A stretch of 64,000 bases of DNA from Pontederia crassipes (taxonomy: Eukaryota > Streptophyta > Magnoliopsida > Commelinales > Pontederiaceae): NCBI GenBank assembly GCA_030549335.1, contig CM060188.1:14883501-14947500 (forward strand). Direction: 5' to 3'. The position numbers and the translations under genes were made by a program. The notes under the pieces are model-generated. The model did no database searches. It was given only the letters and a program-made list of their open reading frames with translations, and had not been told where the DNA came from. Below are positions 24,337-36,576 of this stretch, piece by piece (within the stretch, counting starts at the first letter, position 1; every line of letters starts with the position of its first letter).

Positions 24337-24497
24337 TTTATAGCCGGTCCCAAGCCCGGATAAAGAAGGAGGGTTGTGTTAGGCCCCGACAGCCAGCGTA
24401 AAATCCTGTCGAATTTCATGAACATGGATCAACAAAATGGCGTCGTATGATCCATGTAGCCGATCCCACCTAGTGGGATAAGGCTTTGTTGTTGTTG
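24337..24497 (+). mobile_element. 5'-truncated LINE 3' end
   Basis: It ends with CCCACCTAGTGGGATAAGGC followed by a (GTT)n tail, the 3' end I know from plant L1-type elements. An exact 18-bp target duplication flanks it (TTAATTGTAACCTTTTGT at 24319-24336 and 24498-24515). It is only 161 bp long, a dead-on-arrival copy. Confidence 0.88.
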
Positions 24498-24515
24498 TTA
24501 ATTGTAACCTTTTGT

Positions 24516-25078
24516 CTCAAGCTTAACTTTATATCTTTATTTCACTTTATACACTCACTTGCATCCATGGGTTTCTTTCCAAATGACATGTATCATCTAT
24601 TTCCCTTCCCATGTGCCATTAGATTGAATGACCTCTCTAATTCATCTTTCGTAACATCCATCAAATTTTGCCCTTGGATAGCCTGTGTGGGGTGTGGCCC
24701 TGTGCATAGGGTGATTACAGAGAATGCTGCTACAAAGGTCTTGTAATGAGCTGTTAAATCACTATACGAGAAGAAGTTGTTAATGGAATAAGAAGTAAAA
24801 CTTTCCTCTGCTGACATTGTGACATATATAGTCTCGCAACTGCACAGGGGATTTGATCACTCTTCAGATTCTTGCTGGGGCTTCTGAATCTGATTGAATT
24901 GAGGTGGTAGGAATTAATATAGAAGTATCAGAATGATGAAGTCGGGGTGTCTGATGGGTCTGGAAGTACCACTTTCAATTTTAAACCTGGCATATCTATT
25001 GATGTTTGATGTGTGTAAGACAATCTTCAATTGCCTAAAAAAAGGTGATTCCTGTGAGCTGTAAGTACATATTTTCAG
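24516..25078. other. Unclassified DNA before P450 relic 2
   Basis: A 74-codon frame on the minus strand (24593-24817) has no domain I recognise. The last bases before 25079 read TATTTTCAG, like a splice acceptor, but the matching P450 position is inside exon 1, so this is probably a chance or rearranged junction. Confidence 0.3.
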
Positions 25079-25668
25079 GATGACCAACGGCTTGGCGGTA
25101 GTGGTGGACATGAGCGACGCGGCTCGCTTCCTCTTCAATAGCATCATTTTCAGGGCAGCCTTCGGCAAAAGCTTCCACGAAGACGGAGGGAAGCGATTCT
25201 ACAGCGTACTGGACGAGACCCAAGTCGTCGGCGTGGGTGGATGTTCTGACGGGGATGTTAGCCAGGCTCCAATAGACCTTCCTCGAGCTCCGAAGCATCT
25301 TGCAACAACTCATCAAGGAACACGAAGAACTCGATCACGGAGACTGAGGGGACCTGTTTGGCGCTTTGCTCCGCGCCAGGGACGCGAAAGACCTGACAGA
25401 CGACGAGATTAAGGCAGTCCTCATGGTATAGACGTAGTTCATGCCACAACAGATTGATCTATCGATTACGTTTGTTGCATGGGAAAAATATATATGTGCT
25501 GTTTTGTTTCAGGACGTTTTTAGTGGGGGATCGGACACGTCGGCGGCGGTAGTGGAGTGGGCAATGTTGCAGCTCATGAAGAGGCCATGAAAAGAGCGTA
25601 GGACCAAGTGAGAAGCGTCGTAGGAAGAAAGGGGAAGGTGCTCCGCCAGTTTCGCTACATCAAGGCCG
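25079..25668 (+). pseudogene. P450 relic 2 (CYP71-like)
   Basis: The exon 1 remnant 25079-25425 matches the second half of exon 1 of the intact gene (SDAARFLFNSIIFRAAFG, and after a frameshift WVDVLTGMLARLQ and DDEIKAVLM). The frame is broken by a deletion near 25220 and by in-frame stops at about 25273 and 25346. The intron 25426-25512 keeps its GT and AG. The exon 2 remnant 25513-25668 starts DVFSGGSDTSAAVVEWAM, loses a few bases near 25588 and 25640, and stops abruptly where LTR-like DNA begins. The anchor, first half of exon 1, K-helix and haem loop are absent, so it is non-functional. Confidence 0.9.
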
Positions 25669-25949
25669 CGTAGCGCCCCAAAATTTAATTTTGATGATGA
25701 GATTTTTTTTTATCACTACATTCTTAGATCTTTCTTTGATTTTTTAGCTGATTCAAATGGTAAAAAAAAGTAACACATAAGCGAAAGACTTGACAATTTA
25801 AAATAATACAATAATAGAAGAGGAGTTTAGAAATCAGGACATAAAAATACGTCAAACTATTTCAATATTAAGCAAAGTGCGGAAGCAAGAAATACATTTA
25901 AATGTCTCAGTATTAGAAACTGTTTCGAATTAAGAAAAATGCGAAAGCA

Positions 25950-27361
25950 ACGGTCTTTCGGACGGAATCGATCCGTCGAAAAAATAGTCATCGCAAATCG
26001 ATTTGTGACAGTTGGAAAAAATTTGTCGGAAATATCGACGGTTCCAACCGTCCGAAAAGACCCGACCGACAGTTCTAACCATCCGAAAAGTCCTAGCGGT
26101 TCCAACTATCGAAAGTTTTCGACGGTCACAACTGTCAAAACTTTTGATCGTTGTCGCAACCCGTCGAAACTTTCGGTGGTCGGTGGAACCGTCGATCTTT
26201 CGGCGGTCGCAACCGTCGCAAATAATTTTTTAAAAATAAAAAAAATTAGCGGCCGGATCACCCGCGGCCAAATATGGCCGCTGGCTGCCAGCTCCGGCAA
26301 GCAGCGGCCAGATCCGACTGGCAGCGGTTAGATCCGGCCACCTGCGGCTAGATCCGGCAGCCAGGCGCCAGATCCGGCCGCCTCCGGACGTCAGACGGCC
26401 GGATTCGAGGCAGGATCCAGTCGCCCGCGGTCCGGGCTGGAGAGAGAGAGAGAGAAGGGGAGAGGGACGTAGGCGGGATGGGTCGCCGGCGGTCGACGTT
26501 CGGTCGGGAGGCTCGTCGGCAGGGAGAGCGAGAGAGGGAGAGAAAGAGGAGAGGATATATATATATATATATATAAGTAGAAAGATGGAAAAGCTGGAAA
26601 ATGAAAAAAGCGTGATAATGAAATTTTAATTACCGACGGCTCCGACTGTCAGAAAAGTAAATATTAATTATTTTTAAAATTACCGACGGTTGTGACTATA
26701 GAAAATTATTTAATTATAAAAATAAAATACTATATTTAGTTATATATAATATTTTTTTTACCGACAGTTTGAACTGTTGATAATTATTACCGACGGTCGG
26801 AACCGTCGAAAATTGCGACGGTTTGGACTATCGGTAATTATATTAATAAAATACTCCTCATATTATATTATTATACATTTACCGATGGTTACGACCGTCG
26901 GAAATTGCGACGGATGGATATCCGTCGAAAATATCGACGTTCCTAATCGTCAAAAAATAAAATAATAATATAACAAATTACATTATTTATTATTTTCATT
27001 TTCGACGGTCGTAATTGTCAGAAAATTCATTGGAAAAACTGATGGATGGATATCCGTCGAAAATATCGACGTTCCTAATCGTCAAAAATAAAATAATAAT
27101 ATAACAAATTCCATTAACCGTCGGAAAATCCGTCGAAAATTCCGACTGACATCTGTCAAAAATTCCGACGAATGACGTTCCTAATCGTCGAAAAATAAAA
27201 TAATAATATAACAAATACATAATTTATTATTTTCATTTTCGACGGTTGCAACCGTCAGAAAATCCGTCGAAAATATTTTCATCGCAAAATCCGTCGCAAA
27301 TTGCCACGGATTTCTATTCGTAAAAAATTGCCCGTCGAAAAATGACGATTTTCTTGTAGTG
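25950..27361 (-). mobile_element. CACTA-2, left end lost
   Basis: The right end is GACGATTTTCTTGTAGTG. The interior has dense CGACGGTT..AACCGTCG palindromes on both sides, the GC-rich GGATCTGGCCG array (26245-26420), a purine-rich tract and a TA-rich TATA candidate (26555-26575) read on the minus strand. No CACTA terminus was found at the left, so the limit near 25950 is only where the subterminal repeats start. No transposase frame was recognised, so it is non-autonomous. Confidence 0.75.
26552..26576 (-). promoter_or_regulatory. TATA/Y-patch promoter candidate of CACTA-2
   Basis: Read on the minus strand, a TA run is followed by a long CT-rich stretch (26551-26435) and then the GC-rich array, as in CACTA-1 and CACTA-3. 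Confidence 0.4.
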
Positions 27362-28178
27362 GTGTGAGTTCGTACAAATCATAAATCAGTTCCGTTAGAA
27401 ATAGCATGAAGAAAATATATAATCAAATGTAAGAGTGGAATCATCATAGAGTAAAGTCGATGGAGAGAAACATGATTCATGCCTTTACATTTTCTTTCTT
27501 TTCCATATTCTTTTTTTTATGTTCATCATTCATGTTCATCATTCATATTCTTGGTTCTTATTCGTGTTCGTGATTCATGTTCATATTCATAAGGACAAGT
27601 CCTTCCTTTCATCTTTTGGGCATTCATTCCTTCATACTTTCATACTTTAAAAGAGCTCTTTCTTTCTTTTAGGAATATTATTGCAGACATCACGAGGTGC
27701 AGCTATTTAGACCATCTCAGTGGATGATCAGTAACACAGCTAGCCCTATCAGGCGGGATGACTTCGTGCAAGGCGAAAACATTCGTAAAGGGAGAAACTC
27801 CCGTCTAGATAGAGTAAATGGTAACCCGTGAGGAAGTGCTTCAAACAAGACTGTAATAACTTCCCCCATCGTCAATCGACCTTTCTTTCAATTCGTGGAA
27901 TGATCAAGATCATTTGGAGCATAGCCCCGAATCATATTTAAGTTCATATTATTTAATTTTAATTAGGTGGGTGGAAGCTTATCAAATCAGGGGTTAGGTT
28001 TATGATCGTATTCTTCCGTCCACATATCGGACGCCTGCCTATAGTCGTCAAAGAAAAGAAGCGGATGGCCGTTTATCTTTGTTCTTCAGTCATCCAATAA
28101 GGGAAAGCGATCGAACGTTCTAAATTCATCATTTGTTTATTTTATCAAAAGTCATAATGGTTCTCATCGTTCTTCATG
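27362..28178. other. LTR-like DNA between CACTA-2 and CACTA-3
   Basis: There is no coding frame. A CTCATTC/TTCATATTC-rich patch (27510-27650) is followed by mixed sequence up to the CACTA-3 target site. Confidence 0.3.
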
Positions 28179-29551
28179 CACTACAAGAAAATGAGGATTT
28201 TTCGGCGGGGCATTTTCGGCGAAAAGAAATTCGTCGCAAATTACGATGGATTTTACGACAGAAAGGTTTCCGTCGGAATTTCCGACGGTTACAACTGTCA
28301 AAAATAAAAATAATAAATTATGTAATTTATTATATTATTATTTTATTTTTTTGACGATAAAAAATGTCGAAAGTTTCGACGGATATCTATCCGTCGCAAT
28401 TTTCGATGGTCCGAACCGTCGGTAAATGAAAAATAATATAATATAAAGAATATTTTATTAATAAAATTAGGGACAGTTGAAACCGTCACAATTTTTGACG
28501 ATTCTGTCCGTCGGTAAATAAAAAATATAATATAATGAGTATTTTATTAATACAATTAGCAACGGTTCAAACTGTCGCATTTTCGACGGTTCTAACCGTC
28601 GATAGTGAAAAATAATATAATATAAAAAATCTTCTATTAATATAATTAACGACAGTTCAGACCAATTGTGACGGTCTAGACCGTTAGTAAATTTAAAAAT
28701 AAATATTATATATATCTAAGTAGTATTATAATTAATTAATTTTCGACGATTTCGACCGTCGGTAACTTTAAAATAACTAAATACCATATTAATATAGATA
28801 TCATAATAATATATATTATTAATATTTGTAAAGTTTTCGACGGTCATAGCTGTCGGTAATTAGAAATTACCCTCCCGCTTTTTTTTGTTTTCCTGCTTTC
28901 CCCTCTTTCACCCCCTATATATATATCTTATTTCCCCTCCTCTTCATTCTATTTCTTTCCCCCCTCTCTCCTCTCTCTCTCTCTCCCTCTCCTATTTTGC
29001 CGACGACGCTCTCCCGTCGACGATGTTCTCTCTCCAGGACGGTGACTCATCGACGACCCTCTTCCCATCTCTCTCTTTCTCTCTCCAGCCCGGATCGGCC
29101 GCCTGGCAGCCGGCCGCGGCCGGCCGCTGCCGGATCTGGCCTCGGGCGGCCAAATCGGCTGCCTGGTAGCCGGATCCGGCCACGGATGGCCAAATCGGGC
29201 GCTTGATGGCCGGATCCGGTCATGGGCGGCGGGCTAATTTTTTTATATTATAAAAATTCTTTGCGACGATTGCGACTGCCGAAAGTTTCGACGGGTGCTA
29301 TCGTCGAAACTTTCGACAGTTGCGACAACCGCCGAAACTTTCGACGGTCGAGAACGTCAAAACTTTCAGTGATTGCGGCCGTCGGACACTTTGCGATGGT
29401 CATAACCGTTGGAACTATCGACGAGTTTTTTCGACCGTAAAAAATGATTTGCGACGATCATTTTTCCGTCGAAAAATCCGTCGGAAATCGTAATTTTTGA
29501 CGGTTTTTCGTAAATTACAAACTGTCTGTGATTTATATTTTTCTTGTAGTG
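28179..29551 (+). mobile_element. CACTA-3, complete 1.37-kb non-autonomous copy
   Basis: It starts CACTACAAGAAAA and ends TTTTTCTTGTAGTG, with the 3-bp target duplication ATG at 28176-28178 and 29552-29554. Palindromic subterminal repeats flank a central TATA, pyrimidine patch and GC-rich GGATCTGGCC array. Only short frames of biased composition are present, and no transposase. Confidence 0.93.
28915..28930 (+). promoter_or_regulatory. TATA box and Y patch of CACTA-3
   Basis: CTATATATATATCTTA is followed by about 70 bp of C and T and an ATG at 29022. This is the plus-strand counterpart of the CACTA-1 promoter. Confidence 0.5.
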
Positions 29552-30805
29552 ATGGTAGTTCATAAGAGTCATGTTCATTCCTTATTTATGGAGCATCATA
29601 ATCAAATTGGTATCACATCATAATAAAAAATTCAAAAGTTCATAATTAATCATAATCTGATTATTTTTGTATTGAAATTAGAATTGAATGTGACATGATA
29701 ATGAGCATACATATTAAAATTATATGAAATTCACATAATTACAAAGCATAATCTAAAAAATAGCATATGCATAAATACTGAATATCAATATTAAATATTC
29801 TGAAAATTTGCGTAAAATTATTCATAATTTTTTAATCAATAATGTGCATAAATTAGAAATAATCTAATTTGCCACACATGTTTATCATGACATAGTAAAA
29901 CATATAAAATGTATAATAACATAAAAAAATTAATATATTATGTCAAACATATATAACACATTTTTCAGAATTTTATGAGTCCAAAAATATATTTTTCTCA
30001 TATTTTGATATTTTCCCAGTTTTTTAAATATTTTTTTTCAAAAACAAATATACTATTCAACTAGGCTGACAATGGCCTAAACCTGAAGCCGGCCTCAGGC
30101 CCACGCTTTTTTCCGCTGGCGCTATGCAGCAGGCCGCGGCCCGCGCGACCGTAAACGTAGCGGGCCGCCGCCCGCGTATATGCACGTGTCTCGCGCCAGC
30201 GCGTGCAGCGGCCGGAGGCCCGTGCGCGCGCACTGTAGCGCGCTACAGTTCCGATGGCACTGTAGCAATGCTTTTTGTCTTTTTTTAAACAATGTCGCTT
30301 TTCTTTTTTAAAAAAAAATTAGGAAAATAATAAAAATGAGTGTACAATAATTCAAATTGAATTGTGTAAAAAAAAAATAAAAAAGGCTTTAATTCTTCTA
30401 TTATGATTCTATAATTCAAGGTATAAAAATTACGTAATTCAAAAATTAAAATGAGAAAAGTTGTTTCCGAATTGGTTCAAATAATAAGAGACTATTATCA
30501 AAATACCTCTCAACAGAAAGCGGATTACCAAAAAATTTTTTATTTTGAACTCATTATCGAGAACTTAATGACATACGAAAAGAAGAATACAATATCACAA
30601 TCCAGTCTACGTCAAACATCATGACTAAGTCGATAGCCTTCGGCCTCTTGTCGGACTATCCATCAACCCTGTCAAACGAGGCATCACACTCATTTATACA
30701 TATGAGTGTTAGCTGCATCCATACAGTTCCGTATACTGCTTTTGCAGTTCACAAAAACTGTTATGCAGTTTATGCTATGGCCCATTAGGGCCGTAAATCC
30801 AACAT
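29552..30805. other. No gene; AT-rich, then GC-rich patch
   Basis: 29552-30060 is AT-rich. 30060-30260 is strikingly GC-rich with runs of GCGGCC and GTAGCGCGCTAC. 30260-30805 is AT-rich again. Nothing coding was recognised. Confidence 0.35.
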
Positions 30806-30865
30806 AGTTCATATTAAGCCACAACACATGATCTATCGATAACGTTTGTTGCTGCTTCGTTTCAG

Positions 30866-31357
30866 GAAGTTTTTAGTGGGGGATCGGAGACGTCGGCGAC
30901 AATAGTGGAGTGGGCAATGTTGCAGCTCATGAAGCGACCAGAGGCCATGAAAAGAGTGCAGGACGAAGTGAGAAGCATCGTAGGAAGAAAGGGGAAGGTG
31001 GAGGAGAGCGACCTCCGCCAGTTTTGCTACCTCAAGGCCGTCATCAAGGAGACCATGCGGCTGCACTCTCTAGCTCTGCTGCTCATCCTGATAGGATCCA
31101 GATGCGGCTTCAAGCTGCAGGGGTACGACATCGCACCCAAGACCACCATCTTCATCAACATCTTCGCCATAGGAAGAGATCTAGCTTCATGGGAGAGGCC
31201 GGACGAGTTCCTTCCTGAAAGGTTCATGGTGGATCAGGGCTCAGGCAAGGGTAGTAGTGGTGTTGAGATGACTCGCCACCATGACTTCAAGCTCCTGCCG
31301 TTCATAGAAGGGCGAAGGATTTGTCTGGGCATGAACCTTGGCCTGCTGATTATTAAC
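30866..31357 (+). pseudogene. P450 relic 3, exon 2 only
   Basis: A splice acceptor, TTTCAG, precedes EVFSGGSETSATIVEWAM. ExxR (ETMR), PERF and the haem loop FIEGRRICLG are still readable in one frame. The Pro-Arg-Glu-Ser segment after ExxR is replaced by ILIGSR-type residues. The frame ends shortly after the haem loop, where copia DNA begins, so about 50 C-terminal residues are missing. Exon 1 is absent; only the end of the intron (from about 30806) resembles relic 2. It is closer to relic 2 than to the intact gene, and non-functional. Confidence 0.9.
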
Positions 31358-31511
31358 TGAACATATCTTATATTAGTTACAGATCATGATATCAAACTCT
31401 GATATGTGACTATCCCAAATTACGATATGATATTAACAACCTAGATTGCATGTATAATTATATATTTGGACATTATAATGAATACATATAGAAAATATTA
31501 AACTCCTTTCA

Positions 31512-31523
31512 TGGTATCAGAGC
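31512..31523 (+). other. Copia primer-binding site
   Basis: TGGTATCAGAGC is the usual copia site complementary to initiator tRNA-Met, immediately after the LTR end. Confidence 0.85.
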
Positions 31524-32668
31524 CAAGCAGCCATATGACATCTTCGTCATCCTCCTCGTCCACCATAAACAACTCCGATATGTCAAGCTTGACCACAGTT
31601 GCATCACTTCCTAGATTGGCCAAATTCACCACTTAATTTCCATCAAACTATCAAGCATCAACTATCTCTTGTGGAGAACTCAATTCCTCCCCCTCTTGCA
31701 TTGTTTTGATTTGGAAGGTCTGGGACAACACCATGTCCCTCTCCCACGCTACCCATAGTCTCAACGCATGGTTCCTCATCTACAACTTATCAGATTGAGA
31801 CACCAAAACCAGCATATCTTGAGTGGATACGTCGAGATCAACTCCTCCTCACCTGGATCCTCTCATCATTATCTGAAGAGGTGCTCCTTCATGTAGTCGG
31901 GCCACAGACATCTACCGAGGTGTGGCATTCATTGCATCAAGCCTTTGGTGCACCCTCACACACCTGCATTCTTCAGCAACAGACGCAGCTTCAGTTTAGA
32001 AGAAAAACTGACTCCTCGATCTTCAACTTCCTTAAACAAGCCAAGTATGTTGCAGATCAACTTGTTGTTGCCGGACATCCATTGTCCTCCTCCAGCTTTA
32101 ATGCAATCATCTTTAATAATCTCAAATCTCACTATGACTTCTCTTGTGACACATCCAACTCCAGTCAGCTATCTAGAGCTTCATAGTATCTTATCCAGTC
32201 ATGAGATATGCGTCTCTGTGCAAGAATCTTCTTTCAACAATATTGTTCTCAATCCCTCTGCTAATTATATGCACACGGAAGCACCACCCTCTCATTACAA
32301 CTCGAGGAGCCAATCAAAATCTCGAAGATGTTGATGTGGACGCCCTCTTTCTGAAAGGCATGATCCTTGCCCTGTTTGTGGAGGTCAAGGTCACAGCCCC
32401 TACAAATGCAAATAGAGGCATCCTAATACAATTCGCCCCACAAATCGACCTCATCCACAGGCTGCGTACAATGCGTTTATGCATTCTCCTGCTTCAATTG
32501 GTGCAGTCTCTGCTTATGGTGGCTATATTGAATGGATTTCTGACTCAGGGGGCAACACATCATGCTACCCCAGATCTGCAAAGTTTGAGTTCCTCTGAGC
32601 CTTACTCAGGCACTGATTTCTTGTATGTCGGTGATGGCTCTGGTTTACCCATTGCCAACACTGGTTTG

Positions 32669-34308
32669 TGATGCATGTAAAATATAACATATATTTAGTC
32701 ATGCATTTAATCCCATTTCGAATCATTTTTTAATAGCATGCATCATTTTATGGGCTTATTTATATTAATTTTATAAAAATAAAAATCTATCAAAATATCA
32801 TATTTTATTATTTAGGAAGCAAGAAAATTGAATTATGAAGCAAATGAAAAAAATTGCACTCAAATCAGAGTTAAAATAGAGTCAAAAGTGGAAACAGTGA
32901 AGCAAGACTAAAATGACACTTTAACGTGCCGTGAATAAACTTTAACGGGCCGACAAAAGGGTTGTGAAACTTATTAGTAGGCTGTTAAAATGCATCTCGA
33001 GTTGCCCCGAGTCACGACCGTGACCAGGCCTTCACGGGCCATGAAATCCATAATTTTCACATTGTAAGAGCCATGAAAAGCCTCTCATAGGTCGTGAAAA
33101 TTCATTCTTAAGCCGTTTCGGACACTATTTACTCGTTAAAACGCTGTACAGGCCGTGACAGACCTAGATTCGATATTTCAATGAATTTTTGAAAGAATTT
33201 CAATTACACAAGGACTATTACTCATATTATATAATCTTAGGATAATTTGAAAATATATTATGATCCAAATTTCAAAGTTTGACAAGGCAAAAATTTCAGA
33301 ACTAATTCACATCCGAATTTTTCTTATTTTATATAGAGCTTTTCTACCACCTGGGGAGAGCATGCTAGGGCCTGCGACCATAGTTTTAAAGCCAAGAATG
33401 TGAGATAATTTAGAAGGATCACCGAGAAGATTTTTGCACAATTGACTCTAGAAGAGGACCGCGCGTCAGATCATCGGCGTTCCTAAGAGTATTATCTGTT
33501 TTATTTCATATTGAGATTATCTCATACTTTCTTGACACATCTTTCTACCTTTAGTTTTATTTTCTATTTGAGACAATTGTAATAATTTTAATCGTTAAAG
33601 GTAAACCGTTAAACCTTATTTCGCAATTGATTATGGTTTAGTTTTCTTTTTGAATATGCATGCTAATATTAATATCTTTTCATATATTAATTGTCTTCTA
33701 TAGTTAACTATTATCCTTATAAGAGTAATTACTTTTGATTGCATGATTTTTGTAGAATTAATTCTTGACTTTTAAGTTCAAGTATTGTATATCACAACTC
33801 ATAAGATCCTTGAAGGGATACTAGTTGTGTGATCTATTAATTGTTATCATGGTATGAATGATAATAGTTTAGAGACTACATTTTAATGCATCTTAATTTC
33901 AAGTTTGATTATATTATGATCCGTGACGAAGTAATCTTAATCTAATTTGAGTTAAGATAGATTGACCGATCCTAGATGGAGATCAATAACTTGAATAGAT
34001 TCTAATCCGTCGTTAAACACTAACTTGTAATATTTGGTTAATTCAGTTTGTCTACAATTTCTTTTATCATCCTAAGCCCTATGCATCAGTAGATTAGATT
34101 AGATTAATTTAGTTTTAGTCTTTACTTTTCTGTAATTTTATTTTCTGTAACTTTTTTATCCAAACTTTATGTCGTCTCTTATTAGTCTCTTATATTAATT
34201 TAGTTAAGTATGTTAATTCTTCGTGGATTCGACACTCTACTCTTACACTTTATTACTTGAGCGACTAGTGCACTTACTAATATTTAATTATTATCAATTC
34301 TCGGATCA
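32669..34308 (+). mobile_element. Gypsy-type solo LTR, 1640 bp
   Basis: TGATGCATG.. to ..CTCGGATCA, flanked by the exact 5-bp duplication GTTTG (32664-32668 and 34309-34313). Removing it and one GTTTG restores the copia reading frame (NTGL then SSIP). The start (TGATGCATGTAAAATATAAC) and end (TTACTTGAGCGACTAGTGCA) are related to the LARD LTRs at 46519 and 51849, read in the opposite orientation. It is non-coding, with several GGCCGTGA-like motifs. Confidence 0.93.
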
Positions 34309-34945
34309 GTTTGTCCTCCATTCCTTCATCTTCTCGCTCTCTATTCTTACATATTGTTATCCATGTCCCTAAACTCTCTAAGTCTTTATTATCCATCCCT
34401 AAGTTTACTGCTGACAATAACTGATCTGTTGAATTTTTTCCTTCCTCCTTTATCATCAAGAATCTTCACACGAGTCAACCGTTGTTCCACGGACACGCTA
34501 AATCCGGCTTGTACTCTCTACCAGCTCCTCCGCCTCCCACTGCTTTCACCACCAGCATTCCGTCTTATGAGTGTCTTCATCGTTGTTTAGGCCATCCGTC
34601 ATCTCGTATTGTGAAGTTAGTAGTGCGTCGTCAACACCTTCATTTTGAGTCATCAAACTCCACATGTAGCGCATGTTTGCAAGGCAAATCCACCAGGATC
34701 CATCTGCCACCCACATTCACTCGAAGTATTGTTCCATTTGATCGTGTCTTCGTGGATGTTTGGGGGGCTGCACCCATGCTCTCCTCTTTGGGGCATCGTT
34801 ATTTCCTTATTTTTATTGATGACTTTTCTAAATTTAGTTGGTTGTATCCAATATTAAATAAATCTTATGTTCATTCTCGCTTTCTTCATTTTAAATCATA
34901 TGTTGAAAATCAATTCAAAACTACTATTCAAAACTACCAAAGAGG

Positions 34946-35399
34946 ATAATATCTTATAAAAGTACAAGGATGTTACATATGGTATCAGAGTCAAACCATG
35001 CAGACTAAGGACCAAAGAAGACCATATTCTTTGCAAGTACAAGAAGTCGCCTCCGCGCAGCCACAAATATAATTAGTCATAATATGCTTTTGGAAATAAA
35101 ATATACTAATAGTCACAATAATTAGCCATAAAAGTCAATCAATAACACACAAGAAACTTATATCGTATTGAAGTATTTGCCACAAATGATGTCATTATCC
35201 ACATTTATTAATATTTAATATTTACATAAATATTTGTGGTTACTATGATATTTATAGCCATAAAAATATTGTGGCTATTGATCAGTTGCAACGTCATCAA
35301 TATCCACGAGTTGCTGCCATAATTTTATTCATTACTAATAACTTATAATCACGATATTTGAGCTTATATTCACGAAATAACTTATAACTATAAATCAAG
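34946..35399. other. Unrelated DNA replacing copia integrase
   Basis: A TGGTATCAGAG-like sequence at 34979-34989, preceded by an LTR-like tail, suggests a second copia fragment. The rest is AT-rich with GCCACAAAT and TTTGTGGTTAC segments. Copia coding resumes at about 35400, much further along the polyprotein. Confidence 0.4.
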
Positions 35400-36245
35400 T
35401 CTGTTGAAGTGGATGAGTCCTTTTTCCCCTTTGCTACACCTCACACTCTACCATTCAACCAATCTAACTCTGAAGCCTCTCTACCTTGGCTCACCATTCC
35501 TTCTGTTCTGCCAGCACCATTACGTTCCTCACCCTCTCTTTCCTTACCTCCTGAATCTTTCAGCCCATCGCACTCGCCCTCCACTAATCCACCTCCCCAT
35601 CATACGATGCTCCTTCGAGCACGACAACCAGTGGATTATCATCGCCTTACAGGACATTAGTCTCATAGAGCACTGCTTGTGACTCTTAGCAGCTCCGATG
35701 CACCAACGTGCTTCTCCAAAGCCAATTTGGATCCAAATTGGCATGCCACCATGGTAGAATAATACAATGCTCTCATCTCAAATGGCACTTGGACTCTAGT
35801 TCCTCGCATTCCGGACATGCATGTAATTGGATGCAAATGGTTATTCCGAAAAAAAATTAAAAGCTAACAGTTCTGTTGATCATTTCAAAGCTAGATTAGT
35901 GACAAAAAGCTTTCATCAACAACCAGATATTGATTTTTATGACACTTTCAGTCTGGTTATCAGCCCACAACAATAAGAGTAGTGTTGTCTCTTGTTATAT
36001 CGCAAAAATGGTCACTTCGGCAACTCAATATCAGCAATGCATTTCTTCATGGTACTCTTGATGAGATTGTCTTCATGGAGCAACACCCAGGATTTCAAGA
36101 TTCTACCCGCTGCTTACATGTATGCAAACTGCTTAAATCATTATATGGTTTGAAACAAGGGGTCACGCGCATGGCATCACACTTTACATGCAACACTCCT
36201 CTCTTTTGGATTCAGATCCTCCAGCATGGGTCATATTGTTATTGA

Positions 36246-36576
36246 ATTGTATATATAGTATACTAAAAGGTTTGAGATGTCATCATCTTTTAGAGGAGCT
36301 ATGTCTGTCCTGTGTTTGATCATGATCTCTCGTCATTCATGGATCATTGGTTAGCACTATTATTGTTGGGTGGTTTGCCCTAGTTGATCCATTGGCCTAC
36401 ATAAAAGATACATGAAGTTTTTCTTAATTGACTGAACACTCATCATTGAATTGGATAATTTCGAATATTGTAAATTGTATTGAATTGAAATTAAAATTAA
36501 ATCGAATGAAATTGAATCATAATCATTTAAATATATTGGTATTGAGTTGGCAATTATTATTACCTTATTGAATAGA
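36246..36576. other. No gene seen
   Basis: AT-rich junction between the copia remnant and the LINE. No LTR end was identified. Confidence 0.3.

Larger units (their letters stand above)
25669..30805. mobile_element. Transposon-derived block splitting the P450 relics
   Basis: The block begins right after the broken P450 exon with GTAGCGCCCCAAAATTTAAT, like the start of a gypsy-type LTR. It contains CACTA-2 and CACTA-3. Intervening AT-rich DNA (25670-25950, 27362-28178, 29552-30060) has no coding sequence but looks like one interrupted LTR. 30060-30260 is a GC-rich patch (GCGGGCCGCCGCCCGCG type). The right LTR end was not found, so the class is tentative. Confidence 0.45.
31347..36245 (+). mobile_element. 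Copia element 1, decayed
   Basis: A short LTR-like stretch (about 31347-31511) ends in CA directly before a tRNA-Met primer site, and gag, protease-integrase and reverse transcriptase remnants follow on the plus strand. It cuts off P450 relic 3. No 3' LTR was found, and most of the integrase is replaced by unrelated DNA (34946-35399). A gypsy-type solo LTR is nested at 32669-34308. Confidence 0.75.
31535..36245 (+). pseudogene. Copia 1 gag-pol remnant
   Basis: Gag (from ATG 31535; best segment about 31790-32180) includes EWIRRDQLLLTWILSSLSEE. After a degraded knuckle and protease comes DGSGLPIANTGL. The frame then continues past the solo LTR as SSIPSSS. Next are SLLSIPKFTADNN, the GAG-pre-integrase segment CLHRCLGHPSSRIVK and the integrase start FVDVWGAAPM and FIDDFSKFSW (34500-34945). 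The reverse transcriptase part near 35980-36170 has LRQLNISNAFLHGTLDEIVF and KLLKSLYGLKQG. Several stops and frame shifts are present. The catalytic YVDD box and RNase H are missing. Confidence 0.85.

Noticed and set aside
24593-24817. 74-codon minus-strand frame as a gene
   Set aside because: No recognisable motif, no promoter or splice context; kept only as unclassified DNA.
25435-31040. The two P450 intron/exon 2 pieces as a target-site duplication
   Set aside because: They differ by many substitutions and several indels, too diverged and too long for an insertion duplication.
34979-34992. tRNA-like TGGTATCAGAG sequences as tRNA genes
   Set aside because: These are retrotransposon primer sites complementary to tRNA-Met; no cloverleaf could be drawn around them.
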